Shown here in pieces: positions 20,323-29,822 of a stretch of DNA of 64,000 nucleotides. Numbering within the stretch: the stretch's first letter is position 1; the number at the start of each line of letters is the position of its first letter. The notes under the pieces are model-generated. The model saw only the letters and a list, made by a program, of their open reading frames with translations, ran no database searches and had not been told where the DNA came from. Origin of the DNA: Alphaproteobacteria bacterium (lineage in GTDB: Bacteria; Pseudomonadota; Alphaproteobacteria; Micavibrionales; Micavibrionaceae); contig JAUHWR010000001.1 of NCBI GenBank assembly GCA_030427385.1, positions 2,066,880 through 2,130,879 of the forward strand, in the 5' to 3' direction. A program made the position numbers and the translations under genes.

Positions 20323-20994
20323 TTAATTTTCACAGGCAAGGCGAATGCGCTCATATTCTTCCAGAGAATCAACTTTTTGTTGGGCGCGGAAGCGTTCTTC
20401 TTCCATCAGGCTTTGTTGGGTTTTGACGACGCTGGCGACGTATTCTTGCATATCACGTTGAATCATGTCCAAACGCTCCAGCGGGTAAGGGCCGCGCCCC
20501 GGCGCGTTATTGATGGATAGGCGTAAGGCTTCGCCGATTTTGCGTGAATATTTGTTGAGAGTCTCTTTATCCACCTTCACATGTTTTTTTTCATGCTCCA
20601 AAACCTCGCGATAATGGCAGCTTCTTTTGGGGTAATCCTTAGCTATATAGATTGTGTGATCAAGCTGTAGCGTAACGTCAATACGATCGTAATACACACA
20701 ACCAACCCCCAAAGCGGCATAGCTTTGTACCTGAAACTGGATACCGGTTTGCATTTCAATTTGGCTAGCGGTAATGCCGCCGGTTTGCAAAATGGCATGT
20801 TTCGGATAGGGCGAGATTGTGCTGGACCCACGCTCACTTAATTGCTTAATCGTTGAGCGATGATTATATTTAGTAGGCAGCGCCTGTGGCTTGACATAGA
20901 TTTCCGGCGATTGCGGCAAGTTACATTTGACCGGATCGGCAGCTAAAGTTAATAAACCCGCAGTCAGCGGAATGGCAAGCGCTTCTAAAAACAT
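20323..20994 (-). CDS. Secreted/periplasmic protein with HExxH motif (putative metallopeptidase-like)
   Basis: Signal peptide; CHYREVLEHEKKHVKVDKETLNKY contains HEKKH. Confidence 0.65.
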   Translation of the reverse strand: MFLEALAIPLTAGLLTLAADPVKCNLPQSPEIYVKPQALPTKYNHRSTIKQLSERGSSTISPYPKHAILQTGGITASQIEMQTGIQFQVQSYAALGVGCVYYDRIDVTLQLDHTIYIAKDYPKRSCHYREVLEHEKKHVKVDKETLNKYSRKIGEALRLSINNAPGRGPYPLERLDMIQRDMQEYVASVVKTQQSLMEEERFRAQQKVDSLEEYERIRLACEN

Positions 20995-21072
20995 CGTTAC
21001 TTTCTATTTTCTTTTTATCATTGTATAAAGAAAAAAGAAAAGAAACGTAAATTTCACGAAAGTTTATTAAAA

Positions 21073-21366
21073 ATGCATTTCATCGGTTCCGTGCTGATTA
21101 TGGCGCTTCAGATATATACATTCATTATTATATTGGAAGTATTGATTAGTTGGCTGATTATTTTTGATGTGATTAACATTCGTAATGACAAGGCGAAAAA
21201 CCTGATTAATCTTTTAAAGCGTTGTACCAACCCGGTTTATTCACGTATTCGTCAATATGTGCCCCCGATTGGCGGGATTGATATTACCCCCTTGATTGTT
21301 TTATTCAGCATTTATTTCTTGCAATGGATGATTGCCCAGCTATTTTACGGTTACGCATATTATTAA
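21073..21366 (+). CDS. YggT family membrane protein
   Basis: ILEVLISWLI...LLKRCTNPVYSRIRQYVPPIGGIDITPLIVLFSIYFLQ. Confidence 0.93.
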   Translation: MHFIGSVLIMALQIYTFIIILEVLISWLIIFDVINIRNDKAKNLINLLKRCTNPVYSRIRQYVPPIGGIDITPLIVLFSIYFLQWMIAQLFYGYAYY

Positions 21367-21388
21367 CCGGTAAATAAAGGGATTAAGC

Positions 21389-22219
21389 ATGTCAGGAGCG
21401 CTGATTGATGGTAAAGCCATCGCCGCAGATTTAAGAAAAGAATTAACCGAAACGGTGTCAAAGCTTTCAAAGAAACCCGGCCTTGCCGTGATTTTGGTGG
21501 GCAATGATCCGGCGTCCGAAGTATATGTGGGCAGTAAGATCAAGGCCTGTGAGAAGGTCGGGATCCTCAGCTTTGAGCGGCGCTTACCTGCTGATATAAG
21601 CGAGGCAGATTTATTAAAAGAGATTGAGTTGTTAAACACTGACGATGCGGTTCATGGAATTTTGCTACAATTACCTTTGCCGGATCATTTAGACGCCAAT
21701 ACCTGCATTCAACATATTAACCCCGATAAAGACGTCGATGGGCTTCATCCGTTAAATACCGGGCGATTGGTGGCCGAGCTGGACGGATTTGTGCCGTGCA
21801 CGCCGCAAGGGAGCCTAATGTTAATTAAATCGGTTCAGGAAGATTTGACGGGTTTGCATGCCGTGATTATTGGGCGGTCTTTATTGTTCGGTAAGCCGAT
21901 GGGGCAGTTGCTGTTATCGGAAAATTGTACAGTTACGCAGGCTCATTCAAAAACGCGCGATTTACCCAAACTCTGTGCGCGCGCGGATATTTTGGTGGTT
22001 GCCGTGGGACGCAGTGAAATGGTAAAAGCCGATTGGGTTAAGGACGGCGCCATCGTGATTGATGTCGGTATTAACCGGCAAGAGGATGGTAAGTTAAAGG
22101 GCGATGTCGCACTTGATGAGGTCAAAGAAAAAGCCCGCGCCATTACCCCCGTCCCCGGAGGCGTTGGCCCGATGACCATTGCTTGTTTGTTAAAAAACAC
22201 AATTAAGGCGGCGTTATAA
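21389..22219 (+). CDS. folD: Bifunctional methylenetetrahydrofolate dehydrogenase/cyclohydrolase
   Basis: [82 protein letters not shown]. Confidence 0.99.
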   Translation: MSGALIDGKAIAADLRKELTETVSKLSKKPGLAVILVGNDPASEVYVGSKIKACEKVGILSFERRLPADISEADLLKEIELLNTDDAVHGILLQLPLPDHLDANTCIQHINPDKDVDGLHPLNTGRLVAELDGFVPCTPQGSLMLIKSVQEDLTGLHAVIIGRSLLFGKPMGQLLLSENCTVTQAHSKTRDLPKLCARADILVVAVGRSEMVKADWVKDGAIVIDVGINRQEDGKLKGDVALDEVKEKARAITPVPGGVGPMTIACLLKNTIKAAL

Positions 22220-22236
22220 TAACACGGTTATAAAAG

Positions 22237-23535
22237 TTATGCGCCGGGTACGCTGGCGGGTAAATTATTCATATCCATCTGTGGGGACGCCATGGTTGGG
22301 ATCTCCGGCTGTTCATTTGCACTCCCGCCTTCATTTGGTCTGTCAAATATGGCAGAGGCGACAAGACATGCTTTTTTCTCCGGATCGCCTTCGCTATATT
22401 CCGTTGCCACGCCGCCGCCGCAAGCCGTGCCGCCGCTACATGAGCCGCCGCCGCCATTTGCTGCGCAGGTGCTGGTATTATCTTTTGCCAATATCAGGGC
22501 GGCAAACTCATCGCCCCAGTTATGGTCGGTATCTTCAAAAGCGGTGACAACATCCCTATGTTTTAAAGTGGGGGCGGGATCAAGCAATACGGCAACGCCT
22601 TCGGGCGCATTCTTAAGGTAAACCACACCGTTTTCGCGGCGCAAAATATCAATCGGTGATTTGGTTAGAAAAAATTTATTAGGAGTATCCGCGCCAAGTG
22701 CGGTTAAAGCAAAGACATGATTATCAGCCGTCAACGCATTTTCCGGTAAAATAACTTCGGGCGCATCGGAGGGGAGCGGAATTAAAATATTTTGCTTTTT
22801 ATTGCGGGCAATTTCGCCGATACGCGGGGCATTTATGTATAAATTGATATCACCGCCTTTTGGCCCGCCAAAACTGATGAAATCAATATTTCCTAATACC
22901 GGATCAGAGGAATTTTCCGTGAAGATGGCGACGACATCTTGCTCTTTTAAGCCTGCGCTGAGATCTTCTTCAAGATAGGCGCTGAGCCACAAATTATCAC
23001 CATCGCCAATCCAGTAAATTGGCGCGGCGCCCTCAATTGTTTGTCCGGTTTTTAAATCCGACCATAAAACGGTGCCGCGTTCGGGAGCGAGCACCAGGCT
23101 TTTTTCAATTTTTTCTTCAACAATGGCAAGTTCAGCGCGGACTTGTGCCAATTTTTGCAGATTATTATCCCATATTTTTGAATCCACTAATTCACGCTCA
23201 ACCAATTTTTCAATGCGGCGTAAATGTGCGGTATATTCTGTACGTTCGGCATCAAGCTTTCTTTTTTGTTCTTGAAGCGCGCTATCATCAAGGCGAAGCA
23301 GGGGGGTGTTCTTCCCAACCGTATCGCCCGGCCAGGCAAAAATTTCTTTAATAACGCCGTCGCGCGGCGATTGTACTTCACTTGCTTGTTTCGGGGATAC
23401 ATCCGCAACCAAAGGAATGGATTTAGTGACCGGCGATGACACCGATCTGGTGTATTTATAAGTATCTTCAGCATGGCCCCGCAAGGGCAAAATCATTAAA
23501 GAGGTCATTAAAAGCGGGAGAATATAGATACGCAT
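22237..23535 (-). CDS. HlyD-type membrane fusion / biotinyl-lipoyl-like protein with Cys/Gly-rich tail
   Basis: QASEVQSPRDGVIKEIFAWPGDTVGKNTPLLRLDD, coiled coil, APERGTVLWSDLKTGQTIEG. Start trimmed to MRIYILPLLMTSLMILPLRGHA so it no longer overlaps the tRNA; tail CAANGGGGSCSGGTACGGG. Confidence 0.82.
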   Translation of the reverse strand: MRIYILPLLMTSLMILPLRGHAEDTYKYTRSVSSPVTKSIPLVADVSPKQASEVQSPRDGVIKEIFAWPGDTVGKNTPLLRLDDSALQEQKRKLDAERTEYTAHLRRIEKLVERELVDSKIWDNNLQKLAQVRAELAIVEEKIEKSLVLAPERGTVLWSDLKTGQTIEGAAPIYWIGDGDNLWLSAYLEEDLSAGLKEQDVVAIFTENSSDPVLGNIDFISFGGPKGGDINLYINAPRIGEIARNKKQNILIPLPSDAPEVILPENALTADNHVFALTALGADTPNKFFLTKSPIDILRRENGVVYLKNAPEGVAVLLDPAPTLKHRDVVTAFEDTDHNWGDEFAALILAKDNTSTCAANGGGGSCSGGTACGGGVATEYSEGDPEKKACLVASAIFDRPNEGGSANEQPEIPTMASPQMDMNNLPASVPGA

Positions 23536-23667
23536 AAGGATATTTAACGCCCTTTTCAGCAATTTCGCAAGTTTTTCATGGCGTTTTAAAGACTTTAAGT
23601 GAGCTGAAAAAGGATAAAAAGAGGGCTTGCATTTTGACCGTAAAATATTTATTGTCACCTTTCTTAA

Positions 23668-23744
23668 GCGCTCGTAGCTCAATTGGATAGAGCACCTGAC
23701 TACGGATCAGGAGGTTGAGGGTTCGAATCCTTCCGAGCGCGCCA
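23668..23744 (+). tRNA. tRNA-Arg (anticodon ACG), CCA encoded
   Basis: GCGCTCG TA GCTC aattggata GAGC A CCTGA ctACGga TCAGG ... GGTTCGAATCC ... CGAGCGC G CCA folds as a complete cloverleaf. Confidence 0.97.
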
Positions 23745-23898
23745 TTTTTTTTTTGGTTTTATCCTTATCTCCATATAATTGTAAGTAATTGATAACTTAT
23801 AAAAATTCTGTGGAACTTCTTTGAGAGAAGATATATAAGCGTAAACGAACTTTTTTTTAGATTGTTCGTTTAACCTATTCATAACAAGGAGAAAAAAT

Positions 23899-24072
23899 AT
23901 GAAATTGTTTAAAATGTTAATGTTGGCGACCTTTTTAATTGCCTCCCCTTTCGTGATCACAGCATGCGAACAAAAGAGCGATTTTGAAAAAGGCGCTGAG
24001 GATTTAGGCGATAGCATCGAAGAAGGTGCAGAAGAGCTTTCTGATGAAGTTGATGATGCGACAACGCATTAA
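23899..24072 (+). CDS. Small 57-aa acidic lipoprotein
   Basis: MKLFKMLMLATFLIASPFVITACEQKSDFEKGAEDLGDSIEEGAEELSDEVDDATTH; RBS aaggagaaaaaat; lipobox-like VITAC; followed by a strong terminator. Confidence 0.8.
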   Translation: MKLFKMLMLATFLIASPFVITACEQKSDFEKGAEDLGDSIEEGAEELSDEVDDATTH

Positions 24073-24096
24073 TACTTTTTTTGATTAAGAGTTAAA

Positions 24097-24125
24097 AAAA
24101 AGGGCTGAATTTCAGCCCTTTTTTT
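24097..24125. terminator. Rho-independent (bidirectional) terminator between small lipoprotein and gcrA
   Basis: AAAAGGGCTGAAtTTCAGCCCTTTTTTT. Confidence 0.9.
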
Positions 24126-24135
24126 ATGTATCTTA

Positions 24136-24663
24136 CTAACCGGCGCTGCGGAGTTTATCGAAGAGCTCTTCTTCTTCCTTCATTTTTTTGGAGGGATCAT
24201 CAACAGTTTCCAGTGCCATCAATTTCTTACGTGTTGCCATTTGATATGCAACCTGAGCATGATCGGCGCAGTAGGGGATGCCCGGCATAGAGCTGCATCC
24301 GCAGAAAGAGAAATCATCATCACGCGGATCACCAAGCGGCCAGCGGCATTGACGATCTTTCAAATCGGCCAGTTTGACGCGGCGTACAGGAATATCAGCG
24401 GACGGCTCCACCGGCATTCTTTTCGGGCGGCCTCTTTTGGCGGGCTCTGTGTTGGTATTTGATGCTTCCACCTGAATTTTGGCGGCAGTTTTCTTAGTTG
24501 TGTTTTGTATCGGAGAGCTACGCCCCGATAGCTTTAAGCGGTGTGCTTTGCCGATGACAGCATTTCTTGTGACATCGCCAATAACTTTCGCAATTTCTGA
24601 AGCGGTTTTACCTTCGCCCCATAATTTTTTGAGTAAGGTTACGCGTTCTTCGGTCCAGCTCAT
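24136..24663 (-). CDS. gcrA: GcrA cell cycle regulator
   Basis: MSWTEERVTLLKKLWGEGKTASEIAKVIGDVTRNAVIGKAHRLKLSGR ... CRWPLGDPRDDDFSFCG...YCADHAQVAYQ. Confidence 0.98.
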   Translation of the reverse strand: MSWTEERVTLLKKLWGEGKTASEIAKVIGDVTRNAVIGKAHRLKLSGRSSPIQNTTKKTAAKIQVEASNTNTEPAKRGRPKRMPVEPSADIPVRRVKLADLKDRQCRWPLGDPRDDDFSFCGCSSMPGIPYCADHAQVAYQMATRKKLMALETVDDPSKKMKEEEELFDKLRSAG

Positions 24664-24699
24664 AAAATTCCCCATATGTTGAGTTTTCTTAAAAAAGTC

Positions 24700-24872
24700 G
24701 TAAGTGACTGATTCAAAAAGACGTTTTTGCCTGTGTATGTAAAGACTGTATCAGGTTGGCGAATCACTCGTCGAGAGTCTGGACAAAAAAAGATATGTTT
24801 ATCCACATTTTTCCGCATTTAATCTTTGGGCGATTCGTCCGATTCGTATTTTCTTAAGTTTAAGTTGGGAAA
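24700..24872. promoter_or_regulatory. gcrA upstream region: five GANTC sites and one perfect DnaA box
   Basis: GATTC 24710, GAATC 24761, GAGTC 24775, GATTC 24832, GATTC 24841; TTATCCACA at 24799-24807. Confidence 0.65.
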
Positions 24873-25796
24873 TTACGAATCGGCTTCAGATTGTAGTCCC
24901 CAAATGGTAAAACGATCGGGGTCGTCCATCCAGTTTTCGCGGACTTTGATAAAAATTTTAAGGTGAACGGGGCGTTCCAGTAGAACCTCTAATTCTTTAC
25001 GCGCGGCGGTGCTGATACGTTTCATGGTCTCGCCCTGTTTGCCAAGGATAATACCTTTATGGCCGGAGCGGGTAACGTATATAACTTGGGAGAGTTTCAC
25101 ATCGCCGTTTTTAAAATTCTCCCATTCTTCCGTTTCCACAGTTAGCTGATAGGGTAATTCCTGATGCAGGTTATGAAATAAGTGCTCTCGTGTGATTTCG
25201 GCGGCAAGCAAGCGGTTTGGAAGGTCGGTGAGTTGGTCTTCGGGATAGAACCAGGGGCCTTCCTTTGCATTATTCGTTAAGGTTTTGATGAGATCATTCA
25301 CCCCGCTGCCTTTGGTGGCGGAAATCATGAAGGTACCATCAAAAGGATAATCGGCATTTAATTTTTGGCTGATCGCCAGTAAGTCTTTGGTATCGATCTT
25401 GTCGATTTTATTCAAGACCAGATAAATTGGGTGTGCCGGTAATTCAGGTAGGAATTTTTTCACATTATCCCAATCGGACAACGTACGATAGGAGCAATCC
25501 AGCAAAATACAAAAAGCGTCAGCATCGCTCATGCCGTCAATGGCGGCCTGCACGATGGCTTTTTCCAGTTTTTTCTTTGGTTGAAATAAACCCGGTGTAT
25601 CGGTAAAAACAAGCTGGGTTTCATCTTCGGTTAAAATGCCGCGTACACGAGTGCGTGTGGTTTGCACTTTATGGGAGACTATGGAGACTTTTTCGCCGAG
25701 AATTTTATTTAATAACGTCGATTTTCCCGCATTGGGCGGGCCGATAATGGAGATCAGGGCGGATTTGGTTTCAGTCATATCAGAGGGATTTAACAC
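24873..25796 (-). CDS. era: GTPase Era
   Basis: IIGPPNAGKSTLLNKILGEKVSIVSHKVQTTRTRVRGI, DTPGLFQPKKKLEKA, NKID, KH domain KVRENWMDDP. Confidence 0.98.
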   Translation of the reverse strand: MLNPSDMTETKSALISIIGPPNAGKSTLLNKILGEKVSIVSHKVQTTRTRVRGILTEDETQLVFTDTPGLFQPKKKLEKAIVQAAIDGMSDADAFCILLDCSYRTLSDWDNVKKFLPELPAHPIYLVLNKIDKIDTKDLLAISQKLNADYPFDGTFMISATKGSGVNDLIKTLTNNAKEGPWFYPEDQLTDLPNRLLAAEITREHLFHNLHQELPYQLTVETEEWENFKNGDVKLSQVIYVTRSGHKGIILGKQGETMKRISTAARKELEVLLERPVHLKIFIKVRENWMDDPDRFTIWGLQSEADS

Positions 25797-25820
25797 AAAA
25801 ATAGAAAAAGGCGAAGTTGT

Positions 25821-26390
25821 TTAAATCAAGGAACATAGAGCAAGTTGCGCCTTCATCGCTTTTGCGCCTGCTTCTAAGGCATGTTCCCAGTCTTTATGGG
25901 CCGTGCCATCGGCGCCATCGGAGATATATTTCAGGCAAAGGAAGGGAATATTTTCTTTGCGGGCAATGAATGCAAGCGCGAATGCCTCCATATCCACCAC
26001 GTCATAATCGGCGCCATTATGGGCGGTGTCAAAGTGATCCCCCGTGCCGCAGATAGCTTGGGGTAGAGTAAAAGTATAAGAGGTGTTTAAATCTAAGATG
26101 GGAGGCTGGTTTGAAAAGGGCGTTTCATATTTTGCAAAGCCGAGGGGGGTAACATCCATGTCACGCTGGATAAATTTTGTACATTGAACAACCGCGCCCG
26201 CATTGATTGTGGCGCTGCCCGCTGTCCCAAGATTGATGAGTAGGTCGGGTTTACCGTGATCATGGATATGATTCATTAAACCATAAGCAGCGTTAATTTT
26301 ACCGACGCCGGTGAAGAGCTTATTATGATCGTTAAATTCGTTATGGGCTTCGGCTTCCAGAGCGAAAATCAGAAGGGAGTTATACGTCAT
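25821..26390 (-). CDS. Nucleoside phosphorylase/MTA-SAH nucleosidase-like protein
   Basis: TGVGKINAAYGL, LINLGTAGS, VDMEAFALAFIARKENIPFLCLKYISDGAD. Confidence 0.85.
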   Translation of the reverse strand: MTYNSLLIFALEAEAHNEFNDHNKLFTGVGKINAAYGLMNHIHDHGKPDLLINLGTAGSATINAGAVVQCTKFIQRDMDVTPLGFAKYETPFSNQPPILDLNTSYTFTLPQAICGTGDHFDTAHNGADYDVVDMEAFALAFIARKENIPFLCLKYISDGADGTAHKDWEHALEAGAKAMKAQLALCSLI

Positions 26391-26470
26391 TAATATTGAT
26401 TAGCACGAAGGTATGCAGGTGCGAAGTAAAAAGCCGATGAATGTTCATTTGGCCGTTCGCTGTATTTGAC

Positions 26471-27226
26471 TTAATAAAGGGGTAGTGGCTCTGAGGTGAC
26501 GCGTGATACACCGCCAACGGCTTCGCCTTCGGGGGCGGAATTAACCATGGGGTCATCGCTATAAACCGGTGACATGGCAGGCGCGGAATTTCTGGCCGCG
26601 GGGGGTGTGGTCGTTGACGACATTGTCGCAGAGGCATCGCCAATATCTTCGCCGGCGATTTTAACATAGGATACCACACGATTAACGCCCTTTGTGGTTC
26701 TGGCACGTTCTACTACGCGATTTAATTCGGCTCTGCTTTGGGCAACGCCCATCAGGTAAACAGCGCCATCAACCGTATCAATCGTATAATTTAAGTTCTG
26801 TATGTTTTTATCTATGGTTAATCCGGTACGGATTTTTGCCGAAATCCATGCATCACTCATAAAGCCTGTAAAGCCGGTTGAATCGGCGATTTTAATTTCA
26901 TTAATAACTTGTTTTACGCCGTTAACCTTCCATGCCAGACGCACAGCATCAACACGATGTTCAGGATTTTGAACAATACCGGTGATCAGGACGCGGCCCT
27001 GATTAACAGTCATATCCAGCTTTGTGAAAATATCTAAATCTTGTCGCAGCCATAAATCGTTGATTTCCGCCTGTATGCGTAAATCGCTGGCTGATGTGCG
27101 TAAACCACCTTCTTTGACGGCGGCAACGCCAACTGCCGCGGCCCCGCCCGCAATCAACCCCGCACAACCGGAGGTCATAAGTAAACAGGAAAACAGAACA
27201 GGGAGAATAAAAATACGATTCGACAT
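26471..27226 (-). CDS. BON domain lipoprotein
   Basis: Lipobox LMTSGCAG; two BON-like repeats (DLRIQAEINDLWL..., AWISAKIRTGLTID...VDGAVYLMGVAQSRAELNRVVERARTTKGVNRVVSYV). Confidence 0.9.
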   Translation of the reverse strand: MSNRIFILPVLFSCLLMTSGCAGLIAGGAAAVGVAAVKEGGLRTSASDLRIQAEINDLWLRQDLDIFTKLDMTVNQGRVLITGIVQNPEHRVDAVRLAWKVNGVKQVINEIKIADSTGFTGFMSDAWISAKIRTGLTIDKNIQNLNYTIDTVDGAVYLMGVAQSRAELNRVVERARTTKGVNRVVSYVKIAGEDIGDASATMSSTTTPPAARNSAPAMSPVYSDDPMVNSAPEGEAVGGVSRVTSEPLPLY

Positions 27227-27583
27227 TCATGAATCATACCATGCATTTTGATGATGTCTAATGCTAAAAATGCCAGATATCGTCACCACATCAAAGCGCA
27301 CGCTGTGCTCCAGATACCGTGGCTGTCGCGCGCGATAGAATTCAGCCGCCGCGATAATGCGCTTTTGGGAATAGGGGTTAACGGCCTCAATTGCACGATC
27401 CTGATCACATCTATATTTGACCTCAACACATATTAATGCCTGCCCCTTTTTTGCGAGAATATCAATCTCTCCGAACGGCGTTTTATAGCGAGTTTCTAAA
27501 ATTGCATATCCTTTTAAACGCAAAAACCAGCTCGCTATCTGCTCTGCCCTTAATCCTTTTTGATGTGATGTATGGCGTGTCAT
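27227..27583 (-). CDS. UPF0102 / YraN family protein
   Basis: LRAEQIASWFLRLKGYAILETRYKTPFGEIDILAKKGQALICVEVKYR. Confidence 0.95.
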   Translation of the reverse strand: MTRHTSHQKGLRAEQIASWFLRLKGYAILETRYKTPFGEIDILAKKGQALICVEVKYRCDQDRAIEAVNPYSQKRIIAAAEFYRARQPRYLEHSVRFDVVTISGIFSIRHHQNAWYDS

Positions 27584-28440
27584 GTATTTTTAAGTAGTAG
27601 CGCTTTATTATAGACATCTTTTTTTGGCCATCCGCTGATTAAGGCCACTTCTTCGGCCAATTGTTTCACAGGCATATTTTTTGTTAATTTGGCGCGGATT
27701 AATGCCTCTACGTTGTCATCTGTATTTTTTTCTACCTTATAAGGCGCAATTAGAAGGACAAATTCTCCTTTTAATTCTGTACGGTCCTTGATGGAATCTA
27801 AAATATCTTTTGCGCTGCCGCTTATGACTTCCTCAAATTTCTTGGTCAATTCACGGGCGACAACGACCTCCCTTTCCCCGTAAATCTTTTGAATATCCAA
27901 TAATGCTTTGGTTAGCCTTTGCTTAGCTTCATAAAAAATAAGCGTGGTATCCATCGTGCTCCATTTAATCAACTCACTTTGCCGCGCCGCTTGCTTGGCG
28001 GGTAAAAATCCCAAAAACGAGAATACTTCGCTCGGCAATCCGGATAGTTGCAGGCCGGTTAAGACGGCATTTGCGCCGGGCAAACTGGTGACGGTAATTC
28101 CCGCGGCACTGACTTCTTTGGTTAATTTATGCCCCGGATCGGAAATTAACGGCATGCCCGCATCACTGACCAAAGCGATTGATTTTCCTTCTTCGCTGAT
28201 TTGATGAATAATCTTTGCGCGCACACTTTCGGGGCTGTGATCATGATACACTGCGGTGCGGGTTTTGATAGAATAAGCATTTAACAGCTTCATAGTTTGG
28301 CGCGTATCTTCGCAATAAATCAGATCCACATTGCTTAAGGCTTCTAACGCCCGCAGAGTGATATCTTTCAGATTTCCAATTGGCGTTGCGACCAGATACA
28401 GACCTGCGGGATATGTTATGTCATTGATTTCGATCTTCAT
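27580..28440 (-). CDS. rsmI: 16S rRNA 2'-O-ribose methyltransferase RsmI
   Basis: GLYLVATPIGNLKDITLRALEAL, YCEDTR, ALVSDAGMPLISDPG, FLGFLPAK. Confidence 0.97.
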   Translation of the reverse strand: MKIEINDITYPAGLYLVATPIGNLKDITLRALEALSNVDLIYCEDTRQTMKLLNAYSIKTRTAVYHDHSPESVRAKIIHQISEEGKSIALVSDAGMPLISDPGHKLTKEVSAAGITVTSLPGANAVLTGLQLSGLPSEVFSFLGFLPAKQAARQSELIKWSTMDTTLIFYEAKQRLTKALLDIQKIYGEREVVVARELTKKFEEVISGSAKDILDSIKDRTELKGEFVLLIAPYKVEKNTDDNVEALIRAKLTKNMPVKQLAEEVALISGWPKKDVYNKALLLKNT

Positions 28441-28466
28441 ACTTTCCCTTCTAGCATATCTATGCT

Positions 28467-29738
28467 ATGCGAAGAACCAAAGAAAGTTTCGGAGCCTGTG
28501 CTATGCGAGTATTTATCCCCTTTATTCTATTATGTGTATTATTTTTAACCTCATGCGGCGGCAATTTGCCAAGCGGTACATATAATAAGACAACGGCAAA
28601 AAGCGGACCAAAGGGATTGGCAACGCCGAACGATTATGCTCAAAGCACCGGGCAAGGCCCCTATGCGGAAGGTGGGCTTGCCCATCAAGATGAGTCAAAA
28701 TTAAATGCCCCGCCTGTTAAAGTTGCGATTTTACTGCCCCTTAGCGGTTCAAAGGCCGATATCGGACAATCTTTGCTACAAGCCGCGCAGCTTGCTTTAT
28801 TTGATTTAGGCGCAGAAACATTCGAGCTTATGCCCGCCGATACACAGGGCAACCCCGCCCTTGCTGCGCAAGCCGCACAGCAAGTGATTAAAGACGGCGC
28901 GCAACTTATTCTCGGCCCGCTCTTTTTGGACTCGGTTCGATCAGTAAAGCCAATTGCGGCGCGTGCCAACATCAATGTCATTGCCTTTTCAACCGATTGG
29001 TCACAGGCCGGCGGCAATGTTTATCTAACCGGCTTTATGCCTTTTGTTCAAGTTGACCGCATTACCGATTACGCGGCGCGTCAGGGATATATACGCACGG
29101 CTTTGATTTCTGAAAATAACACCTATGGCAATGCGGTAGAGCGCACATTCATTAGCGCCGCCGGAAAACGCGGAGTTCAAGTTCCGAAGATTATTCATGT
29201 CGGACAGGCGCGAACAATTACCCCCTTTGATTTACAATCTTTAAAATCCGCCAATATTGATTCCGTATTAATCGCCGTCAATGGCCAGGACGCCGCCAAT
29301 ATTTCCAAAGCGATGAGCGATTACGGCATGCCGTCTTCGATGATCAAACGTTTGGGTACGGGCCTTTGGGATGATGAAATGCTGGCGCGTAATCCATATC
29401 TGGACGGGGCATGGTTCTCTGCTCCCGCGCCGTCACAACGCCGCCGTTTTGAAGAAAATTATGCGGATTTATATGGAATTGCGCCGCCGCGCCTTGCGAC
29501 ATTATCTTATGATGCCACCGCTTTGGCGGCTGTATTGGCAAAAATGGGAACAACAACAAAAAGCGGCGCTTATCGACCCGCTTATAATGCAACCTCTCTT
29601 CATAATCCGAACGGGTTTGCCGGTATTGACGGGGTTTTTCGATTTAATCGAAATGGTTTGATTGAACGCCAACTCTCGGTTATAGAATTCAGAAACAAAC
29701 AAATGCAGGAAATTGATCAGGCAGAAAAACGTTTTTAA
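28467..29738 (+). CDS. Penicillin-binding protein activator (LpoA/LppC-like) / periplasmic binding protein
   Basis: Lipobox LFLTSCGG; VKVAILLPLSGSKADIGQSLLQAAQLALFDLG...LILGPLF, FAGIDGVFRFNRNGLIER. Confidence 0.9.
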   Translation: MRRTKESFGACAMRVFIPFILLCVLFLTSCGGNLPSGTYNKTTAKSGPKGLATPNDYAQSTGQGPYAEGGLAHQDESKLNAPPVKVAILLPLSGSKADIGQSLLQAAQLALFDLGAETFELMPADTQGNPALAAQAAQQVIKDGAQLILGPLFLDSVRSVKPIAARANINVIAFSTDWSQAGGNVYLTGFMPFVQVDRITDYAARQGYIRTALISENNTYGNAVERTFISAAGKRGVQVPKIIHVGQARTITPFDLQSLKSANIDSVLIAVNGQDAANISKAMSDYGMPSSMIKRLGTGLWDDEMLARNPYLDGAWFSAPAPSQRRRFEENYADLYGIAPPRLATLSYDATALAAVLAKMGTTTKSGAYRPAYNATSLHNPNGFAGIDGVFRFNRNGLIERQLSVIEFRNKQMQEIDQAEKRF

Positions 29739-29822
29739 TCAAAGACTCACCCTAAAAAATCATTTCTTTTTGGATGATCTTTCACTAGGATTATTTGGTA
29801 CAAATCAATATATAAGATAAAC

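Noticed and set aside
23668-23744. tRNA-Arg as an integration site of a mobile element
   Set aside because: No integrase, no second copy of the tRNA 3' end noticed, and housekeeping genes on both sides.
23700-24017. Minus-strand 105-aa ORF (…WRARKDSNPQPPDP)
   Set aside because: Its C-terminal part is the translated antisense of the tRNA-Arg gene and it opposes the small lipoprotein gene; a well-known spurious ORF type.
26380-26706. Minus-strand 108-aa ORF overlapping the BON lipoprotein
   Set aside because: Alternate frame of a better supported CDS, Pro/His-rich chance composition.
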